64,000 nt of DNA, from contig SVGP01000012.1 in the NCBI GenBank assembly GCA_015056255.1, forward strand, positions 1-64,000, read 5' to 3'. The translations under genes were made by a program, and so were the position numbers. The notes below the pieces were generated by a model that was not told where the DNA came from, did no database searches, and worked only from the letters and a program-made list of their open reading frames with translations. Within the stretch, counting starts at the first letter, position 1, and every line of letters starts with the position of its first letter. Positions 50,711 through 63,845 of the stretch are shown one piece after another. This DNA comes from Clostridiales bacterium. Lineage in GTDB: Bacteria; Bacillota; Clostridia; Christensenellales; Aristaeellaceae.

Positions 50711-51775
50711 TTAAACCGTTTCTTGTTGGTCAGTTAAGCGCGAACGGCGAAGCTGGCCGCATGCGCCCTGAATATCGTCGCCCATTTCGCGGCGGCGGGT
50801 TACGGAAATATGTTTATCCTCCAGGCGCTTCATAAAAGCATGAATCGCCTTTTCGCCGGGCGAAAACAGATTTCTTTCCTTTACATCGTTTAAAGGAATC
50901 AGGTTGACATGGCACTGCATGCCGCGAAGGCGCATGGCGAGTTCGTCCGCGTTTTCGAGCGAGCAGTTCACGTCCTTCACCATCGCATATTCAAAAATCA
51001 CACGCCGGCCGGTTTTTTCGATGTATTCGCGGCAGGCTTTTAAAAGTTCGCCCATGCCGTAGGCATTGGCCACAGGCATCAGGCGCTTTCTGATTTCGTC
51101 GTTGGGCGCGTGAAGCGAGATGGATAATGTGACGGGCATGCCTTCTTCAGAAAGCTTTCTTATGCCGGGCACCAGACCACAGGTTGAAAGCGACACATTT
51201 CTTAAGGAAATATTTAAGCCGTTAGGGTCGTTCAAAAGCTTTAAAAAGCGGATGACCTCGTCGTAATTGTCCATCGGTTCTCCGCTGCCCATCAAAACAA
51301 AGTTGTGAATTCGACCCTCGCCGAATTTATCCTGAATATGCCTGTTGACAATCAGAATCTGGCCCAGCATTTCGTCCGCCGTCAGGTTTCTCACGCACCC
51401 GTCCAGCGTGCTTGCACAGAACGCGCAGCCCATTTTGCAGCCCACCTGCGTGGAAACGCAAAGCGTGTCCCCGTGGTGATAGCGCATGCGAACGCCTTCG
51501 ATGATATTGCCGTCCAAAAGCTCATAAAGGTATTTTTCCGTGCCGTCGATTTGGGATTCAATGCTTTCCAAAATCCGTATGCTCTGGGCGATGCAGGACT
51601 GGGAAAGCTTTTCGCGAAGGACTTTTGAAAGATTGGACATCTCGGAAAAGTCCCGTCCGCGCAAAAGCCACTCGTGCACCTGCTTTGCGCGGAACTTGCC
51701 TTCGCCCGCATTTTTCATGAAATCCTCGATTTCATTTAAAAACATGCCGGATAAGCGAATTTTTTCTTCCATCAT
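50711..51775 (-). CDS. rlmN: 23S rRNA (adenine-2503) methyltransferase RlmN
   Basis: 354-residue radical-SAM enzyme methylating A2503 of 23S rRNA and A37 of some tRNAs. Seen: CKMGCAFCAS (CxxxCxxC cluster, near residue 113), GSGEPMDNYDEV, SLHAPNDEIRKRLMP, and the C-terminal region QGACGQLR with the methyl-carrying cysteine. Start ATG overlaps the rsmB stop (ATGA). Normal length. Confidence 0.96.
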   Translation of the reverse strand: MMEEKIRLSGMFLNEIEDFMKNAGEGKFRAKQVHEWLLRGRDFSEMSNLSKVLREKLSQSCIAQSIRILESIESQIDGTEKYLYELLDGNIIEGVRMRYHHGDTLCVSTQVGCKMGCAFCASTLDGCVRNLTADEMLGQILIVNRHIQDKFGEGRIHNFVLMGSGEPMDNYDEVIRFLKLLNDPNGLNISLRNVSLSTCGLVPGIRKLSEEGMPVTLSISLHAPNDEIRKRLMPVANAYGMGELLKACREYIEKTGRRVIFEYAMVKDVNCSLENADELAMRLRGMQCHVNLIPLNDVKERNLFSPGEKAIHAFMKRLEDKHISVTRRREMGDDIQGACGQLRRSRLTDQQETV

Positions 51776-53424
51776 ACGTCCACCCGGCGCATGCGCGCGA
51801 TAAAGAAGCCCTCAACGCCGTCCCGGTTGGGAAGAAGCGTGAGCATACCGCCCAGAAGGCGATCCTTAAGCGCATCGGGAACCCAGCCGGAATCCGTGTC
51901 CAGCTTGAATTCCGGATGATCGAACAAAAACGCCTCAACCTGTTTTTCATTTTCCTCGGGCAGAATGGAGCAGGTGGAATACACAAGCACGCCTCCGCGC
52001 TTTACATACTGAGAGGACGCTTTCAGAATCTTTTTCTGCGTGTCGATGAGCGATTCAATGCTTTCTTCCGTCACGCGGTATTTAAGATCGGGTTTATCCG
52101 TCATAACACCGACGCCGGAGCAGGGCGCGTCGATCAAAACCGCGTCCGCGCTTAAATGGAATTCTTCTTTGGTTACGGATGCGTCTCTCACTGCGGCTCT
52201 TAAGTTGTCAAGCTTCAAGCGCTTGCCCATGGCTTTTAAAAGCTCCACCCTGTGTCCGTGTACGTCCCACGCGTGTACGCGGCCCGTGCCCCTCATGAGC
52301 TCGCACATCAGCGCGCTCTTTCCTCCGGGCGCGGCGCAAACGTCGATGACCGTCATACCGGGTTTCACGCCCATGGCGATGGCGGAAAGCATGCTGCTTT
52401 CGCCCTGAATGGAAAATTCTCCGTCGTAAAAATCGGGATCGCCCGCTAAATTGCCCGCATGAGAAATGAGATATGCGCCCGGCACGACGCCCTTTTTCCA
52501 AGTCCAGCCGCGCGCGTTCAGATATTCCTCAAACTGAGCGTTATCCCGCTTCATAAGGTTGGCTCGAATGGTTTCTGTGCGCTCAGTGGGTCTGAAGGAC
52601 ACAATTTTTTCCGCCATTTCGATTCCATAGGCGGCAATCAGGCGGTTTAAAATGGTCTCGCACACGGAATATTTGATGGACAGATATTTTACCCTGTCCT
52701 CGTTCTCATCCGGATACTTTAAACCCTCGCCCTCTATTGCGCGAAGGAGATTTCTCAAAACGCCGTTTACAAAGCCGGTGGCTTCGTCCTTGCCCATGGA
52801 TCTGGCCTGCTTTACAGCCTCATCCACCGCTGCATGCGGCGGGATTTTGTCCATAAACAGAATCTGCGCACAGGCGATGTGCAGAATGTCCTCGATCACA
52901 GGATCGGGCTTCGTCTGTATAAACGCATTTAAAACGTATTCGATATTCAGCTTGTTTTCAACCGCCTGATAGAAAATGGACGTGGCCAGACGGCGGTCAT
53001 CGATGGACAAACGCGCCTCGCGAAGGCGCTTGTCAAGCGCAAGCGACGCATACGCGTCAAAGCGGTTGACGTCGGAAAGCGCGTTCAGCGCAACGCGGCG
53101 CGCGTCCGGGCCCATGAACGCGGGCTTACTCATGCGCTCCGGCTTCTTATCGAATTCCTTTTTCTCAAAAGGCTTTTTGTCAAAGGATTTTTTCTCAAAG
53201 GGTTTCTTTTCAAAAGACTTTTTATCGAAAGACTTTTGCTCGCCCTCTCTTTTTTCAAACAGCTTTTTTTCAAAAGGCTTCTTTTCAAACTTCTTCTCGC
53301 CCTCTTTTTTTTCAAACGGCTTTTTCGCAAAGGGCTTTTTTTCGAAGGATTTGCCTTCTGTCTTTTTCCCGTCGAACGGCTTTTTGCCGAAAGGCTTTTT
53401 CTTCTGATCGAATTTCTTATCCAT
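51772..53424 (-). CDS. rsmB: 16S rRNA m5C967 methyltransferase RsmB with Lys/Phe-rich N-terminal tail
   Basis: 550 residues. Residues 1-100 (53125-53424) are a low-complexity tail of repeated KKPFEKK/FDKK units. Residues 105-235: NusB-like RNA-binding domain (RRVALNALSDVNRFDAYASLALD). Residues 250-550: methyltransferase with VIDVCAAPGGKSALM, DAPCSGVGVM and YSTCSILPEENEKQV (catalytic and release cysteines). It methylates C967 of 16S rRNA. The tail is strongly basic and likely disordered, possibly an RNA-binding extension; ordinary RsmB has about 450 residues. The frame is continuous, and ATG 53424 overlaps the fmt stop, so the tail is probably translated. Confidence 0.95.
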   Translation of the reverse strand: MDKKFDQKKKPFGKKPFDGKKTEGKSFEKKPFAKKPFEKKEGEKKFEKKPFEKKLFEKREGEQKSFDKKSFEKKPFEKKSFDKKPFEKKEFDKKPERMSKPAFMGPDARRVALNALSDVNRFDAYASLALDKRLREARLSIDDRRLATSIFYQAVENKLNIEYVLNAFIQTKPDPVIEDILHIACAQILFMDKIPPHAAVDEAVKQARSMGKDEATGFVNGVLRNLLRAIEGEGLKYPDENEDRVKYLSIKYSVCETILNRLIAAYGIEMAEKIVSFRPTERTETIRANLMKRDNAQFEEYLNARGWTWKKGVVPGAYLISHAGNLAGDPDFYDGEFSIQGESSMLSAIAMGVKPGMTVIDVCAAPGGKSALMCELMRGTGRVHAWDVHGHRVELLKAMGKRLKLDNLRAAVRDASVTKEEFHLSADAVLIDAPCSGVGVMTDKPDLKYRVTEESIESLIDTQKKILKASSQYVKRGGVLVYSTCSILPEENEKQVEAFLFDHPEFKLDTDSGWVPDALKDRLLGGMLTLLPNRDGVEGFFIARMRRVDV

Positions 53425-54362
53425 TATTCTTCATCAAACCTCGCACCCAGTTTCTTGCCGGAAAGATAGGCTTTGGCGGTCATTCGTTTTGCATTCGGCG
53501 CCTGCATTTCGATAATTTCGATGGTTTCGCCGCATCCTGTGGCCACGATCAGGCCTTCCCTGGCGCTTGCAGCGATGACGGTTCCGGGGGCTTCCTCGGT
53601 GGTTCTTTCGCATTTTTTCGTAAGCCACACCTTGATTACGTCCCCGTTCATCTTCGAAAACGCGCCCGGCCACGGGTTTACGCCGCGGACAAGGCAGTCG
53701 ATTTCATCGGCCGATTTCGTCCAGTCGATTTTTCCGAGCTCTTTAGAAAGCATCGGATCATAGGTCATTTCCTCTTCCTTCTGAGGAATGGGCGTGATTT
53801 TTCCTTGCCAGTAGGCGGGCAGGGTTTCCTTTAAAAGTTCTGCGCCCACATGCGAAAGCCGCTCTGTCAATTGGCCTGCGGTTTCGTTTTCGCCGATTTC
53901 GATTTCTCTTTTCAAAAGCATGTCGCCCGTATCAAGACCCACGTCGGTCAGCATCGTGGTGATACCCGTCACACTTTCACCCTGAATGATCGCCCAGTTG
54001 ATGGGCGCAGAGCCGCGATGCTTGGGAAGGAGCGACGCGTGTACGTTGACCGTTCCAAGTCGCGGAACCTCCAGAAGCTTTTTCGAAAGGATCTGACCGA
54101 ACGCCGCCGTGACTACGATATCGGGCTTTAAGGCGCGCATAGCGTCAAGCCCCTCCTGCTTTCTTACGCGTTCAAACTGGAAAACGGGTATGTTATTTGC
54201 CTCCGCTTCGCGCTTGACGGGCGTGATTTCAACCTTGTGGCCGCGTCCGACGGGGCGGTCGGGCTGCGTGAAAACGCCCACAACCTCGACGTCATCCATT
54301 TCGATCAAGGCCTTTAAAGACTGCACGGCAAATTCGGGCGTGCCCATAAAGACGATTCGCAT
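53424..54362 (-). CDS. fmt: Methionyl-tRNA formyltransferase
   Basis: 312-residue enzyme formylating initiator Met-tRNA. Seen: MRIVFMGTPEFAVQSL, NVHASLLPKHRGSAPINWAI (HxSLLP...G catalytic block), TDVGLDTGDML and RGVNPWPGAF of the C-terminal domain. Four nt after def. Normal length. Confidence 0.97.
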   Translation of the reverse strand: MRIVFMGTPEFAVQSLKALIEMDDVEVVGVFTQPDRPVGRGHKVEITPVKREAEANNIPVFQFERVRKQEGLDAMRALKPDIVVTAAFGQILSKKLLEVPRLGTVNVHASLLPKHRGSAPINWAIIQGESVTGITTMLTDVGLDTGDMLLKREIEIGENETAGQLTERLSHVGAELLKETLPAYWQGKITPIPQKEEEMTYDPMLSKELGKIDWTKSADEIDCLVRGVNPWPGAFSKMNGDVIKVWLTKKCERTTEEAPGTVIAASAREGLIVATGCGETIEIIEMQAPNAKRMTAKAYLSGKKLGARFDEE

Positions 54363-54366
54363 AATG

Positions 54367-54831
54367 TTATTCGTCCTCCCTGCCCGTCACATCCTCGATC
54401 ATTTTGTCGACATACAAAATGCCGTCCAGATGGTCAAGCTCGTGGCAAAGCGCGCGCGCAAGCAGACCCGTGCCCTCCACTTCGATCAGCTGGCCCTTTC
54501 TGTTGATCGCCTGGACAACCGTTCTTTCCGGGCGCTCGACGGTCGCTCTGCGTCCGGGAACGCTTAAGCAGCCTTCTACATCTACGCAGCTTCCTTCCGT
54601 TTCGACGATCTCGGGGTTGATGAGCTCGAGCAAGCCCTCGCCCACATCGATCACGACCACGCGTCTTAATACGCCCACCTGCGGCGCGGCAAGGCCAACG
54701 CCATCGGCTGCGTACATCGTGTCCGCCATATCGTCTAAAAGCTGCTTAAGCCGCTTGTCAATCTCCGTAACGGGACGGCTGATTTTGCGCAGGGTTTCGT
54801 CGCCCTCGCGCAGGATTCTGCGAATTGCCAT
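54367..54831 (-). CDS. def: Peptide deformylase
   Basis: 154-residue metalloenzyme removing formyl from nascent proteins. All three motifs present: [18 protein letters not shown] and [13 protein letters not shown] (HExxH variant HELDH). Paired with fmt as usual. Confidence 0.97.
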   Translation of the reverse strand: MAIRRILREGDETLRKISRPVTEIDKRLKQLLDDMADTMYAADGVGLAAPQVGVLRRVVVIDVGEGLLELINPEIVETEGSCVDVEGCLSVPGRRATVERPERTVVQAINRKGQLIEVEGTGLLARALCHELDHLDGILYVDKMIEDVTGREDE

Positions 54832-54864
54832 GAAAGTTATCCCCCTTATGTGAACACCGCTCTA

Positions 54865-57102
54865 TCAGATCATGCTTGCGGGGTCGACCTCGAGCTCAAT
54901 CCTCGCGCCCTCGGCGCCCGCTTCGGCGATTTCATCCATCATCGCCGTTATTTGATCGACCCGCCCCCTCGTCAGCATTTTGACATACACCTGCCACCTA
55001 TATTCGCCTCTTAACATCTTAATCGGCGCAGGCGCAGCCTGTACGGCCAATACGTCCGAGTGCCAGTCGTTTTTCGTAAGTTCAATATTGATTCTTTCCT
55101 GAAGGCTCTGGGCAATTTCAGGTGGCTTCGCCTGATCCTTTGAAGAAACCACAAGCCTTGAAATCACCGTATACGGAGGATACAGCGCATGCTTTCTATA
55201 CGCCGCCTCCGTGTGGTAGAACGCGCGATAATCCTGCCTGACCGCGCATTCGAGCGCATAGTGCTCGGGCGTGTAGGTTTGAATCACGACTCTGCCCGGG
55301 CTGTCAGATCGTCCGGCGCGGCCCGCCACCTGCGTAAGCAGCTGAAAGGTTCGCTCCGCGCTTCTGAAATCGGGAAGGTTCAAGGTTGTGTCCGCTGCGA
55401 TCACGCCGACCAGCGTAACATTTGGAAAATCCAGCCCCTTTGCAATCATCTGGGTGCCGACGAGAATTTTTGTTTCGCCCTTTCTAAATGCGTCCAGAAT
55501 CTTCGCGTGCCCGTCCTTTCCCTGCGTGGTGTCAACATCCATTCTGCCGATGGGAATGTTCGGAAAAAGGGCTCTTGCCTCCTCCTCCACCTTCTGCGTA
55601 CCCGCCCCGAAAAACTTTATAAACTTGCTTTTGCATTCGGGACAGGTTTTGGGCGGCGCAAGCGTTTTTCCGCAGTAGTGGCAGTGCATGTTGCCGTCCG
55701 ATTGGTGATAGGTCATTGATACGTCGCACTCGCTGCATTTTTCAACATGTCCGCAGGATCGGCAGGATACGAAGGTGGAATGCCCGCGCCTGTTGATAAA
55801 AAGGATCGCCTGCTTTCCATTTTCCATGCATTTTTTCATTTCAAGAACGAGCTTGCCTGAAAAAATGCCTTTGTTGCCCATTTCAAATTCGCGCCGCATG
55901 TCGACGATTTCGCATTCGGGAAGTCTTCTGCCCATTACGCGGCTGGTAAGCTCCAAAAGCTTCAGCCTGTTTTCGGGCCGCACACCCGGCATCACGCGCA
56001 TGTAGGTCGGAATCGACGGCGTCGCGCTTCCCAAAAGCAGAACGCCTTTTGTCATTTCGCATCTTTTCCACGCGACCTCGCGCGCGTCGTATCGGGGGCG
56101 TTTTTCGCTGGTGTACGCACCCTCGTGCTCTTCGTCGATGATCACTGCGCCCAGATTCTGAACGGGCGCAAATACGGCGGAGCGCGCGCCGATTACAACC
56201 CTTGCCTCGCCCGTTCGGATTCGCTCCCATTCGTCGTAGCGTTCGCCAGCCGACAAGCGCGAATGGATAACGGCGGCGCTTTTTCCAAATCTTGCGTGGA
56301 ACCAGCCGACCATCTGCGGAGTGAGTGCGATTTCGGGAACAAGCACGATCGCGCCCTTTTCTCTTTTCAGAATTTCGCGGATCAGGCGGATATAAACCTC
56401 CGTTTTCCCGCTTCCCGTCACGCCGTGGAGCAAAAACCTTCCCCCGCCGTGATCCAGCGCATGAACAAGCTCATCCGCCGCTGCCTTCTGCTCCGGCATC
56501 AGCTCCGGATCCTCGTGCGCGCGTCCATTGTCGTCCACATGAGGTGCACGGAGCACGCGGTCTTCCGTGATTTCAATGATGCCCTTTTCATGAAGGGCGT
56601 TTATGGCGCTGTTTGCGCCCGGAATGATTTCATTTAAATATGCCGTGGGTTTTGCGCCGTCCTTGAGCGCATTTATGACTTCGATCTGCTTGGTTGCATT
56701 GCGCTTTATAAGCGCTCTCGCGTCCTCATAAGGCATTGCAAGGCTTACAATCCGGATCGTTTTTTCCTTCGTGCGCTGCTGCCGCATTTCAGAAGGAATC
56801 ATAAGCCGGAAAGCGTCTGCAAAATAGCAGTTGTACCTTTTCTGCATCCAATAAGCAAGATCGATCATTTCGGGATAGATCGAATGCGAGGAATCCCGTT
56901 TTTTGAGGATGGGTTTTAATTTGTCTTCGTCATAGCCCGCCTCGTTTTTGAGTTTTATGACAAATCCCTCAAGGGTTCTCGGTCCAAACGGCACAACCAC
57001 CATGTCGCCCGGCGACAAAGTCATGCCTTCCGGCACGATATAGGTGAACGTTTTGTCCACATCGCCCGCTGAGAGAAATACAATCACTTCCGCGTATTGC
57101 AC
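54865..57102 (-). CDS. priA: Primosomal helicase PriA
   Basis: 745-residue replication-restart helicase. Seen: N-terminal 3'-OH DNA-binding domain, Walker A GVTGSGKTEVYIRL near 228, DEEH box near 322, zinc-binding region CRSCGHVEKCSECDVS and CHYCGKTLAPPKTCPECKS near 440-490, GTQMIAKGLDFPNV and QVAGRAGRS motifs. Overlaps the end of coaBC by 19 nt. Normal length. Confidence 0.97.
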   Translation of the reverse strand: MQYAEVIVFLSAGDVDKTFTYIVPEGMTLSPGDMVVVPFGPRTLEGFVIKLKNEAGYDEDKLKPILKKRDSSHSIYPEMIDLAYWMQKRYNCYFADAFRLMIPSEMRQQRTKEKTIRIVSLAMPYEDARALIKRNATKQIEVINALKDGAKPTAYLNEIIPGANSAINALHEKGIIEITEDRVLRAPHVDDNGRAHEDPELMPEQKAAADELVHALDHGGGRFLLHGVTGSGKTEVYIRLIREILKREKGAIVLVPEIALTPQMVGWFHARFGKSAAVIHSRLSAGERYDEWERIRTGEARVVIGARSAVFAPVQNLGAVIIDEEHEGAYTSEKRPRYDAREVAWKRCEMTKGVLLLGSATPSIPTYMRVMPGVRPENRLKLLELTSRVMGRRLPECEIVDMRREFEMGNKGIFSGKLVLEMKKCMENGKQAILFINRRGHSTFVSCRSCGHVEKCSECDVSMTYHQSDGNMHCHYCGKTLAPPKTCPECKSKFIKFFGAGTQKVEEEARALFPNIPIGRMDVDTTQGKDGHAKILDAFRKGETKILVGTQMIAKGLDFPNVTLVGVIAADTTLNLPDFRSAERTFQLLTQVAGRAGRSDSPGRVVIQTYTPEHYALECAVRQDYRAFYHTEAAYRKHALYPPYTVISRLVVSSKDQAKPPEIAQSLQERINIELTKNDWHSDVLAVQAAPAPIKMLRGEYRWQVYVKMLTRGRVDQITAMMDEIAEAGAEGARIELEVDPASMI

Positions 57103-58286
57103 GTTAAAATCCTTTCCACATGATCGAGAATCTTATCGGCAACGTCTTTTTTGGACATCTGCGGATATTCCGTCATGCCCTCGTCGCTTATAATGGTCAC
57201 CACATTGGTATCCACGCCAAAACCCGCGCCGGGCCTGGTCACATCGTTTGCCACGATCAGGTCGGCGTTCTTTCTTTCGCGCTTGCCTTTGGCGTTTTCT
57301 ACGGCGTTTTCGGTTTCTGCGGCAAAGGCAACCAGCACCTGATTTTCCCGTTTGACGCTGCCTAAATACTTGGCAATGTCGGGCGTGGAGACAAGCGTCA
57401 GCGTCATGCTGTCGCCGGTTTTTTTGATTTTCTGGTCTTTGACTGTTTCAGGCGTAAAATCGGCGGGCGCGGCAGCCTGAATGACGACGTCGGCGCGCTT
57501 GGCAATTTCAGTAACGGCCTTAAACATGTCATTCGTGCTTTCAATCCGCGTAACCGAAACGCCTGCGGGCGCAGGGATGGACACGGGGCCCGTTACGAGC
57601 TCTACGCATGCGCCCCTGTCCCGCGCAGCCTCTGCGATGGCGTAACCCATTTTACCGGTGGAGCGGTTGGATAAAAACCGGACCGGATCCAGCTTTTCGC
57701 GCGTGGGGCCTGCGGTTACAAGCACGGTTTTACCCTCAAAATCGCGCTTGGCAAGGAGAATCTCCTTCGCCTTTTTAAAGATTTCATCAGGTTCGCTCAT
57801 TCTGCCGACGTCATTTATGCCGCAAGCAAGCTCGCCGGAGCCCGGTCCTACGACATGGATGCCGCGAGCAACCAGCGTTTCCATGTTTTTCTGCGTGGCG
57901 GGATTTCGCCACATGCCGCTGTTCATCGCGGGCGCGATCAGAACAGGCGTGGTCATGGCCATGACGGAGGTGGTCAGAAGATCGTCCGCAATGCCGGAAG
58001 CCATTTTACCGATGACATTGGCAGTAGCGGGGGCGATCACGGTCAGATCCGCAAAATTCTGAAGCGAAATATGGCCGATTTCCCACGCCTTATAAAATTG
58101 ATCGGTGTAGACCTGATTGCCGGAAAGCGTTTCAAAGGTCAAAGGCTGAACAAATTCCGCCGCGTTTTTCGTCATCACCACGCGAACGGACGCGTTTGCC
58201 TTTTTAAACAAACGCACAAGTTCGCACGCTTTATACGCTGCGATACCGCCCGTTACGCCAACTACGACGTTCTTCCCAGTGAGCAT
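57084..58286 (-). CDS. coaBC: Bifunctional phosphopantothenoylcysteine decarboxylase/synthase
   Basis: 400 residues. CoaC half: GVTGGIAAYKACELVR (FMN site), PAMNSGMWRNPATQ and catalytic-cysteine block ACGINDVGRM near 155. CoaB half: VTAGPTREKLDPVRFLSNRSTGKMGYAIA and NDVTRPGAGFGVDTN. Makes 4'-phosphopantetheine for CoA. Follows rpoZ after a gap holding a GCCGAAGC/GCTTCGGC hairpin. Confidence 0.97.
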   Translation of the reverse strand: MLTGKNVVVGVTGGIAAYKACELVRLFKKANASVRVVMTKNAAEFVQPLTFETLSGNQVYTDQFYKAWEIGHISLQNFADLTVIAPATANVIGKMASGIADDLLTTSVMAMTTPVLIAPAMNSGMWRNPATQKNMETLVARGIHVVGPGSGELACGINDVGRMSEPDEIFKKAKEILLAKRDFEGKTVLVTAGPTREKLDPVRFLSNRSTGKMGYAIAEAARDRGACVELVTGPVSIPAPAGVSVTRIESTNDMFKAVTEIAKRADVVIQAAAPADFTPETVKDQKIKKTGDSMTLTLVSTPDIAKYLGSVKRENQVLVAFAAETENAVENAKGKRERKNADLIVANDVTRPGAGFGVDTNVVTIISDEGMTEYPQMSKKDVADKILDHVERILTCNTRK

Positions 58287-58320
58287 ATTGCCTCCTAAAC
58301 TGCCATTCAGAATAGCGCAA

Positions 58321-58356
58321 AGCCGAAGCAGGCCATTTTTCAGCTCGCTTCGGCGT
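58321..58356. other. Hairpin between rpoZ and coaBC
   Basis: GCCGAAGC and GCTTCGGC arms (about 58322-58329 and 58347-58354). Only TTTG follows on the minus strand, so at most a weak attenuator inside the operon. Confidence 0.5.
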
Positions 58357-58379
58357 TATTTACCGTTTTTCGGGTGCGT

Positions 58380-58589
58380 TTATTCATCCACTTCTTCCGT
58401 GCGGGAATAGGTGATGAGGCCGCGATGGATTTCCTCAATAGCGATAGAAAGGGGCTTGTTTTCCTTGGTGTCGAAGAGAGGCTGCTCGCCGTCAATCAGC
58501 TGACGGGCGCGCTTGGCGGCTTCAACGGCCAGAGTGTAACGGCAATCAACGCGCTTTAAAAGTTCACCGATGGGGGGATCGATCATCAT
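58380..58589 (-). CDS. rpoZ: RNA polymerase omega subunit
   Basis: 69-residue omega subunit, which stabilises beta-prime in RNA polymerase. Seen: CRYTLAVEAAKRARQLIDG near residue 16 and NKPLSIAIEEIHRGLI near the end. Strong AAGGAGG-type site upstream. In most Firmicutes gmk separates yicC and rpoZ; here only 33 nt do. Confidence 0.9.
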   Translation of the reverse strand: MMIDPPIGELLKRVDCRYTLAVEAAKRARQLIDGEQPLFDTKENKPLSIAIEEIHRGLITYSRTEEVDE

Positions 58590-58622
58590 GGGGAAGTTCC
58601 TCCTTATATCCGAATGGATGAT

Positions 58623-59495
58623 TTATTCTACATTCTGAAGCTGTTCGCGCAGCTTTTCAATGGCGCTTTTGCACTTGATCACGGCCTGTGTGATCGGGAT
58701 ATCCTGAGACTTGGAAGAGATGGTGTTGACCTCTCTGTTCATCTCCTGCACGATAAAATCAAGGCTTCTGCCAACGGGCTCGGAAAGGCTGCATTTTTCC
58801 CTTGCCTGCCGGATGTGGCTTTTAAGGCGCACCGTTTCTTCAGCAATCGCCGCGCGGTCCGCCATGATGGCAACCTCCTGCGCAAGGCGGTTTTCGTCCA
58901 GCTGGCCGTTTAAAAGCTCCTCAACACGCATCTTCAGCTTCGTCTGATATTCCTGAACCGTTTCGGGATAGCGGTTTTCGATAAACTCGTTTTCCTTTTC
59001 GATCTCGGAAATCTTCAAAAGCATGTCGGCCTTCATGGCTTCGCCCTCTTTAAGGCGCATAGCGTTCAAATTATCCAGCGCATCGTTCATGGTGGACACC
59101 ATGAGCTCCATAAGCGCTTCCTCGTCTTCCGCGTTTTCGGTAATGCGCAGAGCATCCGGAAGGCGCGAAATCAGCGAAAGCGAGCGGTCGTCCCGAAGAG
59201 AAGTTTCCTTTTCGATTTCGTCAAGCGCCGTGATATACGCCTTCACAAGCCCCATATCGGCGGTTACAATTTTGGAATCCTCTCTCAGGTTTACATATGT
59301 ACAGAACACGTCGATATGTCCTCTTGAAATTCTTTTCGCAATCGTCTTTCTGGCGGTATCCTCCAAAAACGCGAACGAGCGCGGCATGCGGAAGTTCAGA
59401 TCCAGAAAGCGATGATTTACGCTCTTTAACTCGATTGTCATTGTGCGGCCGTCCGCCGTATTCGTCGCGCGGCCATAACCCGTCATGGAATACAT
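58623..59495 (-). CDS. yicC: YicC/YloC family endoribonuclease
   Basis: 290-residue YicC-like RNase family protein. Seen: MYSMTGYGRAT at the N-terminus, ELKSVNHRFLDLNFRMP, RGHIDVFCTY, RLAQEVAIMADRAAIAEETVRLKSHI and DFIVQEMNREVNTISSKSQD. Start at ATG 59495 gives the family's MxSMTGYG start; a GAGAGG lies upstream. Family knowledge: metal-dependent RNA cleavage. Confidence 0.9.
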   Translation of the reverse strand: MYSMTGYGRATNTADGRTMTIELKSVNHRFLDLNFRMPRSFAFLEDTARKTIAKRISRGHIDVFCTYVNLREDSKIVTADMGLVKAYITALDEIEKETSLRDDRSLSLISRLPDALRITENAEDEEALMELMVSTMNDALDNLNAMRLKEGEAMKADMLLKISEIEKENEFIENRYPETVQEYQTKLKMRVEELLNGQLDENRLAQEVAIMADRAAIAEETVRLKSHIRQAREKCSLSEPVGRSLDFIVQEMNREVNTISSKSQDIPITQAVIKCKSAIEKLREQLQNVE

Positions 59496-59534
59496 GAAGT
59501 GCTTAACGCCTCTCAATCCATTGAAATCCAATTT

Positions 59535-59540
59535 ATTATA
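59535..59540 (-). promoter_or_regulatory. -10 element before yicC
   Basis: Minus-strand TATAAT about 39 nt from the yicC start; no convincing -35. The gap to ligA (59496-59596) also lacks a clear terminator. Confidence 0.4.
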
Positions 59541-59596
59541 TCATATTTCGGATGCATTTGTGTTATCGAACAATGAAATTATATGGGCCATTTTTC

Positions 59597-63841
<4,245 letters not shown>

Positions 63842-63845
<4 letters not shown>

